NCBI GenBank assembly: GCA_934130975.1 | Contig: CAKOYU010000001.1 | Location: 1 to 64,000 of the forward strand | Direction of reading: 5' to 3' | Origin: an uncultured Clostridia bacterium | GTDB lineage: Bacteria > Bacillota > Clostridia > TANB77 > CAG-508 | Length of the DNA stretch: 64,000 bases | In this document: positions 53,824-63,908 of the stretch, in pieces | How positions within the stretch are numbered: the first letter of the stretch is position 1 | How the letters are laid out: the number at the start of each line of letters is the position of its first letter | Translations under genes and position numbers: made by a program | Notes under the pieces: generated by a model | Told to the model about the DNA's origin: nothing | Seen by the model: only the letters and a program-made list of their open reading frames with translations | Database searches by the model: none

Positions 53824-54440
53824 TCAAGATTTATCACATTTTATTATTCCAAATGTTCCTTCTGCTTGTATACTTCTATTATTTTGGGCTTTTGGACAAC
53901 ATTCTTGTTTGTAACAACAATTACTACAATCCTCACATTCATATATTTCTTCTGTTATTTCATATTGGTTACTTCTAATATGTCGAGTTTCTTTGAATTT
54001 AAATTTTTTATTATTAGGACAAATTATATTTTCTTTCCCATCACATGTTGTTCACAATATAAATAATTATTATATGAACCATATCCTGCGTCAGCAATTG
54101 GATATTTCGGATATCTTCCATATATTTCATTGAATTTTTCCATTAAATGTACAAAACAATCCATATCTGAATCATATTGTTTAACATCTACTGTAGCTAT
54201 ATATTCTTCGCAGACTCCAATTTGAATGTTATATGATGGTAGCAATTGTTCATTTCCAATATAGTTTGTTTTTATCCTCATAAATGTAACACTCTTATCC
54301 GTTTTTGAGTAACTTCCTCTTTTTTCACCACAAATTTCAATATGCTTAGCATATTCTGTTCTTGTTTCAAATTTTATTCCTAGTATCATTAATTCTTCTT
54401 TATCTATTTTTTCAATTAATTCAGTGATTTTATTAAGCAC
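53824..54440 (-). pseudogene. IS1182-like transposase fragment
   Basis: The middle and C-terminal part of an IS1182-family DDE transposase. The frame 54024-54440 carries IADAGYGSYNNYLYCE, the conserved Asp region. After a frameshift near 54050 the Cys-rich C-terminus continues (YECEDCSNCCYKQECC, then RSIQAEGTFGIIKCD) to the stop at 53824. The N-terminal third and both inverted-repeat ends are missing. Confidence 0.82.
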
Positions 54441-54446
54441 CTTATT

Positions 54447-54825
54447 TCAATTTGTAATACAAAACTTTTTCCATATTTGATAATAACCTTTTCTTGTATT
54501 TGCACGATTAAATGCTATTTCAAATTGGACTCCTAATTTTTGTAAGCTTTCACATTTCTTACGTATCTTTTTTCATTGCTCCTGCACTTAGATATTTTCT
54601 AATTAATGACACTACATTTTCATCAGTTATTGTCTTTCCTATTATTGTTATTAATTTATATTGATTTAGTGTGTCGAAAATTTTTTCTAAGTCAATGTCT
54701 ACTATCCATTCATATCCATCATTCAAATATTCCAATGTCCTAATTACTGCTTGTTCACAGCTTCTATTAGGTCTAAATCCAAAACTATTATCATTAAATT
54801 GCTTTTCAAAAATTGGGCTTATGAA
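54447..54825 (-). pseudogene. Group II intron reverse transcriptase/maturase remnant
   Basis: Between about 54570 and 54825 the minus strand encodes PIFEKQFNDNSFGFRPNR, SCEQAVIRTLEYLNDG and EWIVDIDLEKIFDTLN: blocks of an LtrA-like intron-encoded reverse transcriptase. It then stops. A second frame down to 54447 encodes KLGVQFEIAFNRANTRKGYY, matching the extreme C-terminus of such maturases. The middle is deleted, so this is a dead fragment. No intron domain V was recognised. Confidence 0.8.
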
Positions 54826-54831
54826 ATTAAG

Positions 54832-54963
54832 AACTCTTTAGAAGTTCCTTATTCTAATGGACCAATTGAGGGAACAAACAATAAAACAAAAGCTTAAAAG
54901 CGTGTAACTTTTGGTATGACCAAGTTCGATAACTTTAAAGCACGAATACTACTATTAAATTAA
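54832..54963 (+). pseudogene. ISL3-family transposase C-terminal fragment
   Basis: Plus-strand 44 codons with one internal stop: VPYSNGPIEGTNNKTKA, stop, KRVTFGMTKFDNFKARI. This is the end of ISL3-type transposases (PYSNG..EG.NNKIK..KR..FG). Nothing else of the element remains; the next about 110 bases hold no feature I can see. Confidence 0.8.
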
Positions 54964-55072
54964 TTCAATTATATTTAATTAACAGTTTTTACTAATTACT
55001 TTGATTGGTTTATTAACTGAGCAAATAATTACATATTTTTAGGTATTTTTTAGTTTAAACATTAAATTGTAC

Positions 55073-55114
55073 AAAAAAAGCTGAGGCAGAAAACTTTTAA
55101 AGTTTTCCACCCCA
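55073..55114 (-). terminator. Terminator of the A1-B1 operon
   Basis: A 16-bp stem with G-U pairs (centred on GAAAACTTT/AAAGTTTTC, 55082-55114), followed on the minus strand by a run of seven T (55073-55079), about 30 bp after the B1 stop. Confidence 0.82.
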
Positions 55115-55144
55115 ACTATTGACATAAAGTCAATTTTTTATAAT

Positions 55145-58100
55145 TTATTTATTCATAAATCTTTTCTTTATTAAGAATGCAACTCCTGCTATAACTATTA
55201 AACCAATTCCTGCTGATATTATATATATTGTTGTGTAATTTGTTGTACCTGTTGGTGGTGTTATTGTAATTCTTACACTATCATCATCTTGTTGATGTCC
55301 TTCTCCAGTTAAGTTTGGTATAAAGTTACCTGGTTGATATTTTTTGCTTAATTGTACTCTCTTATTATTTTCATCATTGTCCATACTTTTGATTGTTCTA
55401 CCAGTTTTACTATTTAAAGCTATAACTTCAACATGATTGTTAAATACATTTTCATCATCTTTATTAGCTAAAAGTGTACTTGCATATATTGTACTTTCTT
55501 TTGTTTCACCTGGTTTTACTCCTGCAAAAGTATTAGTTGTTAAGCATTGTAACTTCTTGCTATTTATTGTTTCATATGTTTGATCTGCATCTGTATCATT
55601 TAATTTATATGATATATATCCTTTATCCTTTAAGTATTCTGCATCAATAGCTGTTCCGTCGTCATTAAATTTAACCCAGTCTTTATTATCAGCACCTTCT
55701 GCCTTAAAGTCATTTCCTACATCACATACCATTGTAGAGCTCATGTAGTCTACTACTAAATCTGCTACTGCTAATAGATCTCCTCTGTCTTCTCCATAGT
55801 TATAGTAATTTGAATTGTCTTTATAATCATAATCTTTTTCGCTATAATTTGTAAATCTTATTACATACCATACCTCTAATGTCGCTCCTTGCATTAACTC
55901 TTGATCCATTTCTATTGATAATGCTTTTTGTGCATCTATTGCGGCAAAAGTAGCTTCTCTATTTTTAGTTCTATCTGCAGTGTCTAGATTTAGTCCTAAT
56001 GGTTTTACATAGTTTAAGTTCTCTGTTCTTGGATCTCCTTCTATTAATACTTGACCATTTCCTAATGTTAATTTTATTTTAGAAATTGTTTTATTTATAA
56101 CTATATTTTCTCTTGGTCTTTCTATTATACCAAAATCAAATACTGCCCAATTATTCGCAAATTTTCCACCATCTTCACCAACATCTGAACTTTGATCTTG
56201 TGTGTATTCAATTTGTACTGCAAATTCTTTACTGTATGCTGACATATTTAATTTATTGTTATAGGTTGAATATTGTAATGTTTTTTGTCCTATTCTTTCT
56301 TTTATATCATCTACAGCTATTGAAGCATCAACACCTTCATTCATAGCTAAATGCCATTTGTCTGTATTATTGTTTCCTTTCATTACATCTTTTACATTTG
56401 ATTCTGTAATTATTGTAGATTTGTAGTTTCTTGCATTTATAGTGTTTCCGTCAATTGTAGTTTCTCCAATTGTTGCTCCATTCATATCAGTACCTTTTTC
56501 TGCATCTCCATAAGTATATTTTACAATATAATTATCTACCACAACTCCATTGAATGAATATTTACCATTTTCATCTGAGTATGTTACTGCAGGTTTTCTG
56601 CTTGCTCCATTTTGTGTTGATGAATTACCAGATTCACCTATACTATATATGTATGCTGGTACTAATTCTTTATCTTGATTATATTGTAATAATTCTACTT
56701 TTACATTTTTTACACCTTTTTCATTTTCTTCTTTAGTTCCATTTCCTAATCTTTCACTAGCATCTGCACTTTCTTTTGTTTGTGTATCTTCATATACTAC
56801 ACCAGATATTTGTTTATAATTAGGATCTTTCTTTAATAAGAATGATGGTGCTCTATCTGTATCATCTTCATATGTTTCTTCATTTCCTGGAACTGCATTT
56901 CCTGGTGTTGAATCTGTATCTAATCCTGCATATTGTTTTCCTGTTCTACCTTTTGTCGCTGCAGTTTCTCTTTCAGCACATATTGTATTTTCACCATACA
57001 TTGTTGTAAATGAAGTGATTTCTGTATAGTTTGTAAATGTAAATCCTGCATCTTGATTTTGTAATTCTTTTATTTTGCTTTGACTTACTTCAAATTCTAG
57101 TCTTATTATTTCTGATTGTGCTCCTGGTTGTAATGTTATTTTTACTGCATTATTTGCTATTTTAAATCCATTATTACTTCCATTTGCCTCTTGCCATCCT
57201 GCTGATGTTGAACTTCCAGCTCCTGTATATATTGTATAATCACTATCATAGTAATTTACTATATTATTTATAGTCATAGGTAATGTATTTGATTGATTTT
57301 TTAATATAATGTCATATGTTACATATACTTTTAAATCATCAGTATTATTATAATTTACATATGCTATATCAGCTGGGTTTACAGCTCTTGTATATGTTTG
57401 CATATATTTATTTCCAAATTGTACTTTGTAGTCAAATACTTTGTCAGCATTATTTGCAATTCCTCTATTACCATAAATATATGTATATTCTTGACCTTTC
57501 ATTATTACTCTAACTTTTTCAATATCAGACACTAATGCTGCATCTGGTTGCTCTCTCTTAGTTAAACCTAAATTCATATTATTTATGTTCCATACATATA
57601 TTTCTTGTGCACCTTGTCTACAATCTCTATGTGTAGGTCCATTTGTTTCTCCTGCAGAATAATAATGTGATTGGCTTCCTGGGGCTGTATTTATTTCATC
57701 ACCCATTACTTCTTTTATTGATGATATTACATTATCTAAATATTCATTATTTACATCATTTACTTTTATAGCTCCATTACAGTAAACTTCTATTGTTGAA
57801 CCTCCACTTGTTGTTATCTTCTTAACTATATGTGGTCCTTCTCCAACTTCACAGTGGTCTACACAGAATTCTTTTGTTTCTGTCCACTTATTATTTTCTG
57901 CATTTTTCATTAAATCTCTTGTTATATTAATTGTTGATGCAGATACTGCAAGTTCTGGAGTATAATTTGCATCTGAAATTTTTGTATTTGGTAATCCTGT
58001 TATTATTGCTTGATTTCCATCATATACTGCTTGATTTTCAACTCTGTCAAATTTTTCATCTAATGCTGTTCTCTTATTTGTATCTTCTTTTCCTTTAGAT

Positions 58101-59086
58101 GTATCACTACTTGATAAGTCTCCATTATATGCTACTGTTGTATATTTTAATCCATTATACTCAAATTCTATATGTGAATTATTTATCTTATCATATTTGT
58201 CTTTATCTTTTATTCCATATGGATGGTTATATAAAGCTATAGTTGTTGATAATTTATATGCTCCGTTTTTATCTGTTGTTGCTGAACCAAGTTCTGTTCC
58301 ATCAGAGGCTTTCCAATGAACTTTTATTCCTTCTACTCTTAAATCTTTATCAGCTTCTGCATATTTGCTATTTATTGTATTATCTTTAGAATTTGCGATA
58401 TCTTCCCAAACATATCCGCTAATATTTACTGTTCCTGTTACTTCTGTTTGACCAGGTTTTGGTTCATCTGGTGGTGTATTATCATCATATGGTTCAACTA
58501 AAATTAATTGTTGCCAGTTTTCTTTACCACATTTTAAGTGATAGATTTTAACATGATACTCTGTTTTAGCTGCAGCTGCTTTAGCTTGGGCTACATATCT
58601 ATTAGCATTTACTACATCATTATTAGCATATCTATTAAATCCATACTTATTTCCTACACTGTCAACCCAACCATTCCAATATGTCCATATTGCTTGTTGT
58701 GCTGCACTATAACTTTGTTCATTTGGTCCATATCCTTGTGTTAATGCTCCTCCTAATATTGCTGCCAATACTGCATTTTTTTCATTATCTTCTGTTTTTA
58801 CTCCTCTATCACTATCAACGATTTTGTTTCCTTTAATTTCGACCCATCCTTGAACTGTAAATGTAGGTTTATTTCCATTTTCATCTGTCGTGTTTAATGA
58901 TTTTCCATATGCTACACAATATAAATTATCAGCTCCTGTTACATCTCTATATCCAATTTGGATTTTGTCATTAACTGAATGATTTGTATCTATATGGTTT
59001 AATGCTGAGGCTTTATTACAAGCCCCTAACATTATCGCAAAACTTATCATTAATATCATTAATATATATTTTTTAACCTTACTCAT
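55145..59086 (-). CDS. Surface protein B1: thioester domain, no SpaA stalk, TPPTG anchor
   Basis: A 1313-aa secreted protein. The hydrophobic leader ends in LGAC (C23), a lipobox-like site. Residues about 35-190 fit a thioester adhesin domain: Cys in LYCVAYG (C57) and Gln in AAQQAIWTYW (Q130), the pair that forms an internal thioester able to bind host amines. Then follow SGYVWEDIANS (about 222), the strand-rich type B core, an SdrD-like ISGVVYEDTQT domain (about 765) and the C-terminal module with PPTG, a membrane segment and IKKRFMNK. It is the shortest B copy, without a repeat stalk. ATG 59086 lies 4 bp after the A1 stop and their RBS/stop overlap, so translation is coupled. Confidence 0.88.
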   Translation of the reverse strand: MSKVKKYILMILMISFAIMLGACNKASALNHIDTNHSVNDKIQIGYRDVTGADNLYCVAYGKSLNTTDENGNKPTFTVQGWVEIKGNKIVDSDRGVKTEDNEKNAVLAAILGGALTQGYGPNEQSYSAAQQAIWTYWNGWVDSVGNKYGFNRYANNDVVNANRYVAQAKAAAAKTEYHVKIYHLKCGKENWQQLILVEPYDDNTPPDEPKPGQTEVTGTVNISGYVWEDIANSKDNTINSKYAEADKDLRVEGIKVHWKASDGTELGSATTDKNGAYKLSTTIALYNHPYGIKDKDKYDKINNSHIEFEYNGLKYTTVAYNGDLSSSDTSKGKEDTNKRTALDEKFDRVENQAVYDGNQAIITGLPNTKISDANYTPELAVSASTINITRDLMKNAENNKWTETKEFCVDHCEVGEGPHIVKKITTSGGSTIEVYCNGAIKVNDVNNEYLDNVISSIKEVMGDEINTAPGSQSHYYSAGETNGPTHRDCRQGAQEIYVWNINNMNLGLTKREQPDAALVSDIEKVRVIMKGQEYTYIYGNRGIANNADKVFDYKVQFGNKYMQTYTRAVNPADIAYVNYNNTDDLKVYVTYDIILKNQSNTLPMTINNIVNYYDSDYTIYTGAGSSTSAGWQEANGSNNGFKIANNAVKITLQPGAQSEIIRLEFEVSQSKIKELQNQDAGFTFTNYTEITSFTTMYGENTICAERETAATKGRTGKQYAGLDTDSTPGNAVPGNEETYEDDTDRAPSFLLKKDPNYKQISGVVYEDTQTKESADASERLGNGTKEENEKGVKNVKVELLQYNQDKELVPAYIYSIGESGNSSTQNGASRKPAVTYSDENGKYSFNGVVVDNYIVKYTYGDAEKGTDMNGATIGETTIDGNTINARNYKSTIITESNVKDVMKGNNNTDKWHLAMNEGVDASIAVDDIKERIGQKTLQYSTYNNKLNMSAYSKEFAVQIEYTQDQSSDVGEDGGKFANNWAVFDFGIIERPRENIVINKTISKIKLTLGNGQVLIEGDPRTENLNYVKPLGLNLDTADRTKNREATFAAIDAQKALSIEMDQELMQGATLEVWYVIRFTNYSEKDYDYKDNSNYYNYGEDRGDLLAVADLVVDYMSSTMVCDVGNDFKAEGADNKDWVKFNDDGTAIDAEYLKDKGYISYKLNDTDADQTYETINSKKLQCLTTNTFAGVKPGETKESTIYASTLLANKDDENVFNNHVEVIALNSKTGRTIKSMDNDENNKRVQLSKKYQPGNFIPNLTGEGHQQDDDSVRITITPPTGTTNYTTIYIISAGIGLIVIAGVAFLIKKRFMNK

Positions 59087-59090
59087 AGGA

Positions 59091-62000
59091 TTACCTCCTT
59101 TCCTTTTTAATTTTTATTATATCGTTATTTATCATTAATTTTATTGCTATTGCTATTAATACTGTATTTACTATTACTAACATTATATATGCAATTATTG
59201 TTCCACCTGTTGATACACCTATAATAACATCTGCTGATCCCATATCATTTTCTTCTGAAATATTGTTATTTGGTGTTGAATTTATATCTGAAATTCCATA
59301 TTCGTTATAGTCTTCTGCAATTTCTGCTCTATTATTAACTACACCTGTATTTTCGTTTGTCATTGTTTTTGTTAGTACTAATTTTACTTCTTTTTCTTCC
59401 CCTGGATTAATTGTGTCATTTGCAAATTTCTTTGTAAATAATTGATTTCCAGATAAATACCAATCAGGATTTAGTTCTGAACTAAATGATAATCCATTTG
59501 ATAAATAATCTACAATGTTATTTGCGCATCCAGCAACTTCTCCATTATTTTTTACTTTAATTGTATATTCTAATACTACTACTGTACCATTTACTTTCTT
59601 TCTGTTTATTTCGACTTTTGCAAATTTTTCATCTTGATAATCATATGTTTTTGTTCCTTTACTATTACTATTTTGAATTGATATTCTACTAATATATTTA
59701 TTTAATTCTAAGTCAAATGTTAATTTTTCTTTTAATCCAATATTTATATTAGATATATTATCTGATAAGTTAATAGTATCTGTTACTGCATATGCCTTTT
59801 CTTCACCATTTATTGTGATATTTTTAAATACTACTTTTGAGTTTATGCTATCATCTACTCCATCTTTTAAGTAATATGTTGGTTCATATTTACTATTATC
59901 ATATTCAAATAATACAATATATTGTCCATTTGGTATTTTTGTAAATGCATATTCTCCATTTTCGTTTGTTGTTGTTTCAATTATTGCTCCATTGTCATCT
60001 TTTTGATAATCATTTGTAGCAACATTGAATAATCTTACTTTTATATCACTTAGTGGTTGTTCATTGTTGTCTTTTGCACCATTTAAGTTTTGATCTAACC
60101 ATGCTTTACCATTTATTACATTTTTAATGTTTTCAGAAGTAATTTTTAATATATGTGTTACTTCTTCTGATGTTGATTTTGTGTTTTGGTTTATTTTTGC
60201 TTCAGCTTTATTTGTTATTGTCATCGCATCTATATTTGTTGATGCATTTTTTACTACTGCAACAATTTTTATTGTAGCTTTTGCTCCAGCTTCAAGATTT
60301 ACTTGATATGATACATCTCCAACAATACTTGATATATATGTATCTGTTTTAGCTGTTTCTGTTGTTTGCATTACTACTTGTCCATTTTCATATATTGCTT
60401 GTATTTCTAAGTAGTCTGACACTTTGTCTGCAACCTCTATTGTTGTTTTTGATTCTCCTGTATTTTCTACTTCTATGTTGTATTCTACTATATCTCCTTC
60501 TTTGATATATGCTTTATCTTGAGGACTAGTTAGAGATATTTTTGCATCCATTTTTGGTAATGCTTCTCCTAATTTATTTGATCTATATGTATTCCCATCA
60601 GAATCTTTTACTATTGCTAATGCATCTAATTGTTCCGCATTGTCAACTATAGTTCCTTCAAATCTATACCATGCCTCTCCATTTGCAGGAATTTTATCAA
60701 TTTTGATTGTAGATGGTATTTCTTCATTTATTAAGAATTGATCTTCTGATGTTAAGTTTTCAGCTTTAAAATTATCATTTACAAATTGTAATTGTAAATT
60801 GCTTACATCTTTGCTTGATGTATTTTCTATAATTACCATATAATCTGCTGTTCCACCTTGTTCTAGTTTAACATTGTCTTCTGCCATTTCTTTTAATGTT
60901 ACTCTAATATTTGAAGGTTGTATTTTATTTGTTAATGTTGAACTTTCAATGTTTTCTCCTTCACATGTAGCTATTGTTTTATTTGATATTTGTTTTTCTG
61001 AAGTTATATCATTTTTTGTTCTTACTTCATATGTTTTTGTATATGTTTGACCAGCTCCAAGTGTACTTATATTTTCACTTATTTCTTTTATGCTTGCATC
61101 TTCTTTATAATATGAAGAACCTGAATGTTGGTATCCTTCTTCTGGAGTTACATATACTGTGCCATCTGGTATAGTTGATTTTGCGTTTATATTACTAATT
61201 GCTTGTGCTCCATTGTTTTTTACTGTCATTGTATATCTTATTACTTCACCAGCTTTTATTGTATCTCCATCTTTTATTATGTCATTACCTACTTGTGCAG
61301 ATATGTTTGATTCAATTTTTATTTCAGTTGGTGTTGCAAATCCTAATGCAACTGATTTTGATTCTACATTCTTATCTGAATCTGTATCATATATAACATT
61401 ATATTCTGTATATGCTGTTGCATCTTTTTGTATTGGACTTGGTAATTGTATTGTATATGATGCTGTATAATTACTTTCTGCATATAAAGCATCTAAAACA
61501 ATTAAGAATAATTTTGCATCTGCTGTTGCTGTTGTTGTCCAAGCATTTTCTGTTTTCTTTAAGTCTGATGTAGCATTTGCATTTGTACTATAATATATAG
61601 TTGCATTTTGTGCATTTACACTCTTTAATGCTGTTTGTAATGTGTTTTCTTCTTCATCTTCTAGCTTTATTCCTTTTGTTGGTAATTTTCCAAATATTCT
61701 TACATTTTTAGCATTTGCTCCTGTATTATTTACTAATGCAATATCAAAGTTTACATCTTTTGCTTGATCTGCTTCTGCAACTTGGACTAGTTGTTTTTCT
61801 TCACTGATTCCTTTTATTCCAGATATATTGTATGTTTTTGAATTATACATTGTAAATAATCCACTTGGTGCAGATATTGTAATATCTTTTTCTATTAATC
61901 CATATCCTGTTGTTCCGTTATCGTATTGTGTTGCATTTTCGTTAGTGTATGTCATTGTAATTTTATCAGCTTTACTTGGTGCTAATTTTGATAATGTTAT

Positions 62001-63908
62001 ATCTAAATTTAATTGTAAATATAACTGTGTTGCTGGTGTTTCTGGATGAGCTTTTTGTTCTCCATTTAATTTTATTTCTATTGTTTTTGTAGTATTATCA
62101 TATTTTGCACTTACTTTAAAGTCATCTGCATATAATGGTGTTGCACCATTTATTTTTACGCTTTCAACTGCTGAAGGCAATTGAATTTTTATTGTTGGAT
62201 TTTTATATAAATCATATTGTATTCCATCTGTAATTAGTTTAACCCCTAGTGAAACATCTTTGTTTTCTGTCATTGTTGATAATGTATCTTTATTAACTGT
62301 GAATTCAGCTTTTGATACTGTATCTTTTACATCTATTGTTGACTCACTAGAATTTGTTACTATTGTTGTATCTTCTTTATTTATAGTGCTTGATCCTAAT
62401 ACTGTATTTTTAGCTTTTAATACTTTTACATTTTGTAATTGTGCTAATGTATATGTATTTTCAACTATTGATTTTGTATGTCTAATTTCTAATACTCCAG
62501 TTGTTTGTAATTTTGATGTTTCTATTTTCAAACCTTTAGTTGCATTTTGATATTTTATTACAATATCACCATTATCATCTGCATCTGTATTTTTATTAAT
62601 ATTAGTTGCAGTATTTGTATCATCTGTTATTGTTATGTTTCCATCTTGTCCTAAAATCTCTAACATCTTTGCTTTGTTTATTTTTGTTTCTATATATTTT
62701 GTGTTTAATTGCATTTCTGCATTATCTGTTACTAAAACATCTGGTGCTTCTGTTAATTTTACTTTGTCTTGTGTTTTAGTATTTGTTATTTTTACTGTTG
62801 TAGTTGTATTATATTCTGCATTTATGTTTGATGCAATTTGTCCTTTATATATTCCATCAGAACTACTTGCTGATTCTGAAGTGATAACTCCATTAGGTTC
62901 TTGATTTTCTATTCCTTTAGTATATTTTGCTGTATATTTTGTTTCTGTATTATGAACTATAATTTCTGAATCTGTATTTACATCTATTTTACTAGCATCA
63001 ACACTTTCATCATATATATATGTAACTACTAATTCATCATAAGCATTTTTGTTCCATTGTATTGTACTATCTTCATTTTTTAATGTTATTGTTATTTTAT
63101 TGTTTTCATTTTTCCAATCATCTTGAGTTAATGTTGTTTTTCCGTTAGTTGCTTTTGTCCCTAGTGAAATAACTTCTACACTTTCTGGAGCTTTTTCACT
63201 TAATTCTGGAACATCTACATTTATTGTTGTTTGTTTTATTGGATATTGATTATCTGCTAATCTTGATTTGATCAATAATTGTACAACTCTTTTATTTTCA
63301 TTATTTATTGAAAATACTTTATTAGTTATAATATCTGTTGTTAACTCTGCTTCTGCAGTTTTATCTGCTTGTAAATCTAAGTTAACAGATCTTGTTGCAT
63401 CTATTTTTAATCCTTTATATGATGTTTCCATATAAGTACCTGATAATTTTAAATCAGATGCTTGCATTAATTCATCTGCTGATAATGAATCTTTAATTAT
63501 TGGTTCGATGTCCAATTCAATTACTTCCGTAGAGCCCGCATTGATTTGTTTTAAATTAACTGTGTTTCCATCAATACTTGCAATTGTGTCTGATAAAATT
63601 GTATTTTTAATATTGAAGTTACTATTTTGTAATTCTAATTTTGCATTACTTAAGTATCCTTCATTTTTTACTGTAATTTCTGCATACAATTTTAAATTTT
63701 CATCTTTAATACTTGATTCTAACTTTTCAACTTTCTCATCTTTGGAATTTTTAAAATATGTAGAAAATTCAATATTTTTATTATTGGTCAAATTATTTGA
63801 TTCTGCTGCATAGCTTATCAAGTTTGAACCTAATATTGAAAAATCTGCTGACATTATAGTTATTATCATTAATATAGCTATAATTCTTTTTATTACTTTT
63901 CTTTCCAT
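59091..63908 (-). CDS. Surface protein A1: DUF11-like repeats, SdrD-like domain, C-terminal membrane segment
   Basis: A 1605-aa secreted protein: signal peptide about 1-35, beta-rich ectodomain with LEILGQDGNITITDDTN (about 408), DUF11-like repeats, SdrD-type NGKAWLDQNLNGAKD (about 1267), a final DUF11-like domain (KYISRISIQN, then SSELNPDWYLSGN) and ADVIIGVSTG before a membrane segment and a Lys/Arg tail. It aligns with A2 and A3 over most of its length but has neither Big_2 domains nor the PDPDK spacer. RBS AGGAGG precedes ATG 63908. It is the first gene of the A1-B1 pair; its promoter lies in the last 90 bases but I could not place it reliably. Confidence 0.87.
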   Translation of the reverse strand: MERKVIKRIIAILMIITIMSADFSILGSNLISYAAESNNLTNNKNIEFSTYFKNSKDEKVEKLESSIKDENLKLYAEITVKNEGYLSNAKLELQNSNFNIKNTILSDTIASIDGNTVNLKQINAGSTEVIELDIEPIIKDSLSADELMQASDLKLSGTYMETSYKGLKIDATRSVNLDLQADKTAEAELTTDIITNKVFSINNENKRVVQLLIKSRLADNQYPIKQTTINVDVPELSEKAPESVEVISLGTKATNGKTTLTQDDWKNENNKITITLKNEDSTIQWNKNAYDELVVTYIYDESVDASKIDVNTDSEIIVHNTETKYTAKYTKGIENQEPNGVITSESASSSDGIYKGQIASNINAEYNTTTTVKITNTKTQDKVKLTEAPDVLVTDNAEMQLNTKYIETKINKAKMLEILGQDGNITITDDTNTATNINKNTDADDNGDIVIKYQNATKGLKIETSKLQTTGVLEIRHTKSIVENTYTLAQLQNVKVLKAKNTVLGSSTINKEDTTIVTNSSESTIDVKDTVSKAEFTVNKDTLSTMTENKDVSLGVKLITDGIQYDLYKNPTIKIQLPSAVESVKINGATPLYADDFKVSAKYDNTTKTIEIKLNGEQKAHPETPATQLYLQLNLDITLSKLAPSKADKITMTYTNENATQYDNGTTGYGLIEKDITISAPSGLFTMYNSKTYNISGIKGISEEKQLVQVAEADQAKDVNFDIALVNNTGANAKNVRIFGKLPTKGIKLEDEEENTLQTALKSVNAQNATIYYSTNANATSDLKKTENAWTTTATADAKLFLIVLDALYAESNYTASYTIQLPSPIQKDATAYTEYNVIYDTDSDKNVESKSVALGFATPTEIKIESNISAQVGNDIIKDGDTIKAGEVIRYTMTVKNNGAQAISNINAKSTIPDGTVYVTPEEGYQHSGSSYYKEDASIKEISENISTLGAGQTYTKTYEVRTKNDITSEKQISNKTIATCEGENIESSTLTNKIQPSNIRVTLKEMAEDNVKLEQGGTADYMVIIENTSSKDVSNLQLQFVNDNFKAENLTSEDQFLINEEIPSTIKIDKIPANGEAWYRFEGTIVDNAEQLDALAIVKDSDGNTYRSNKLGEALPKMDAKISLTSPQDKAYIKEGDIVEYNIEVENTGESKTTIEVADKVSDYLEIQAIYENGQVVMQTTETAKTDTYISSIVGDVSYQVNLEAGAKATIKIVAVVKNASTNIDAMTITNKAEAKINQNTKSTSEEVTHILKITSENIKNVINGKAWLDQNLNGAKDNNEQPLSDIKVRLFNVATNDYQKDDNGAIIETTTNENGEYAFTKIPNGQYIVLFEYDNSKYEPTYYLKDGVDDSINSKVVFKNITINGEEKAYAVTDTINLSDNISNINIGLKEKLTFDLELNKYISRISIQNSNSKGTKTYDYQDEKFAKVEINRKKVNGTVVVLEYTIKVKNNGEVAGCANNIVDYLSNGLSFSSELNPDWYLSGNQLFTKKFANDTINPGEEKEVKLVLTKTMTNENTGVVNNRAEIAEDYNEYGISDINSTPNNNISEENDMGSADVIIGVSTGGTIIAYIMLVIVNTVLIAIAIKLMINNDIIKIKKERR

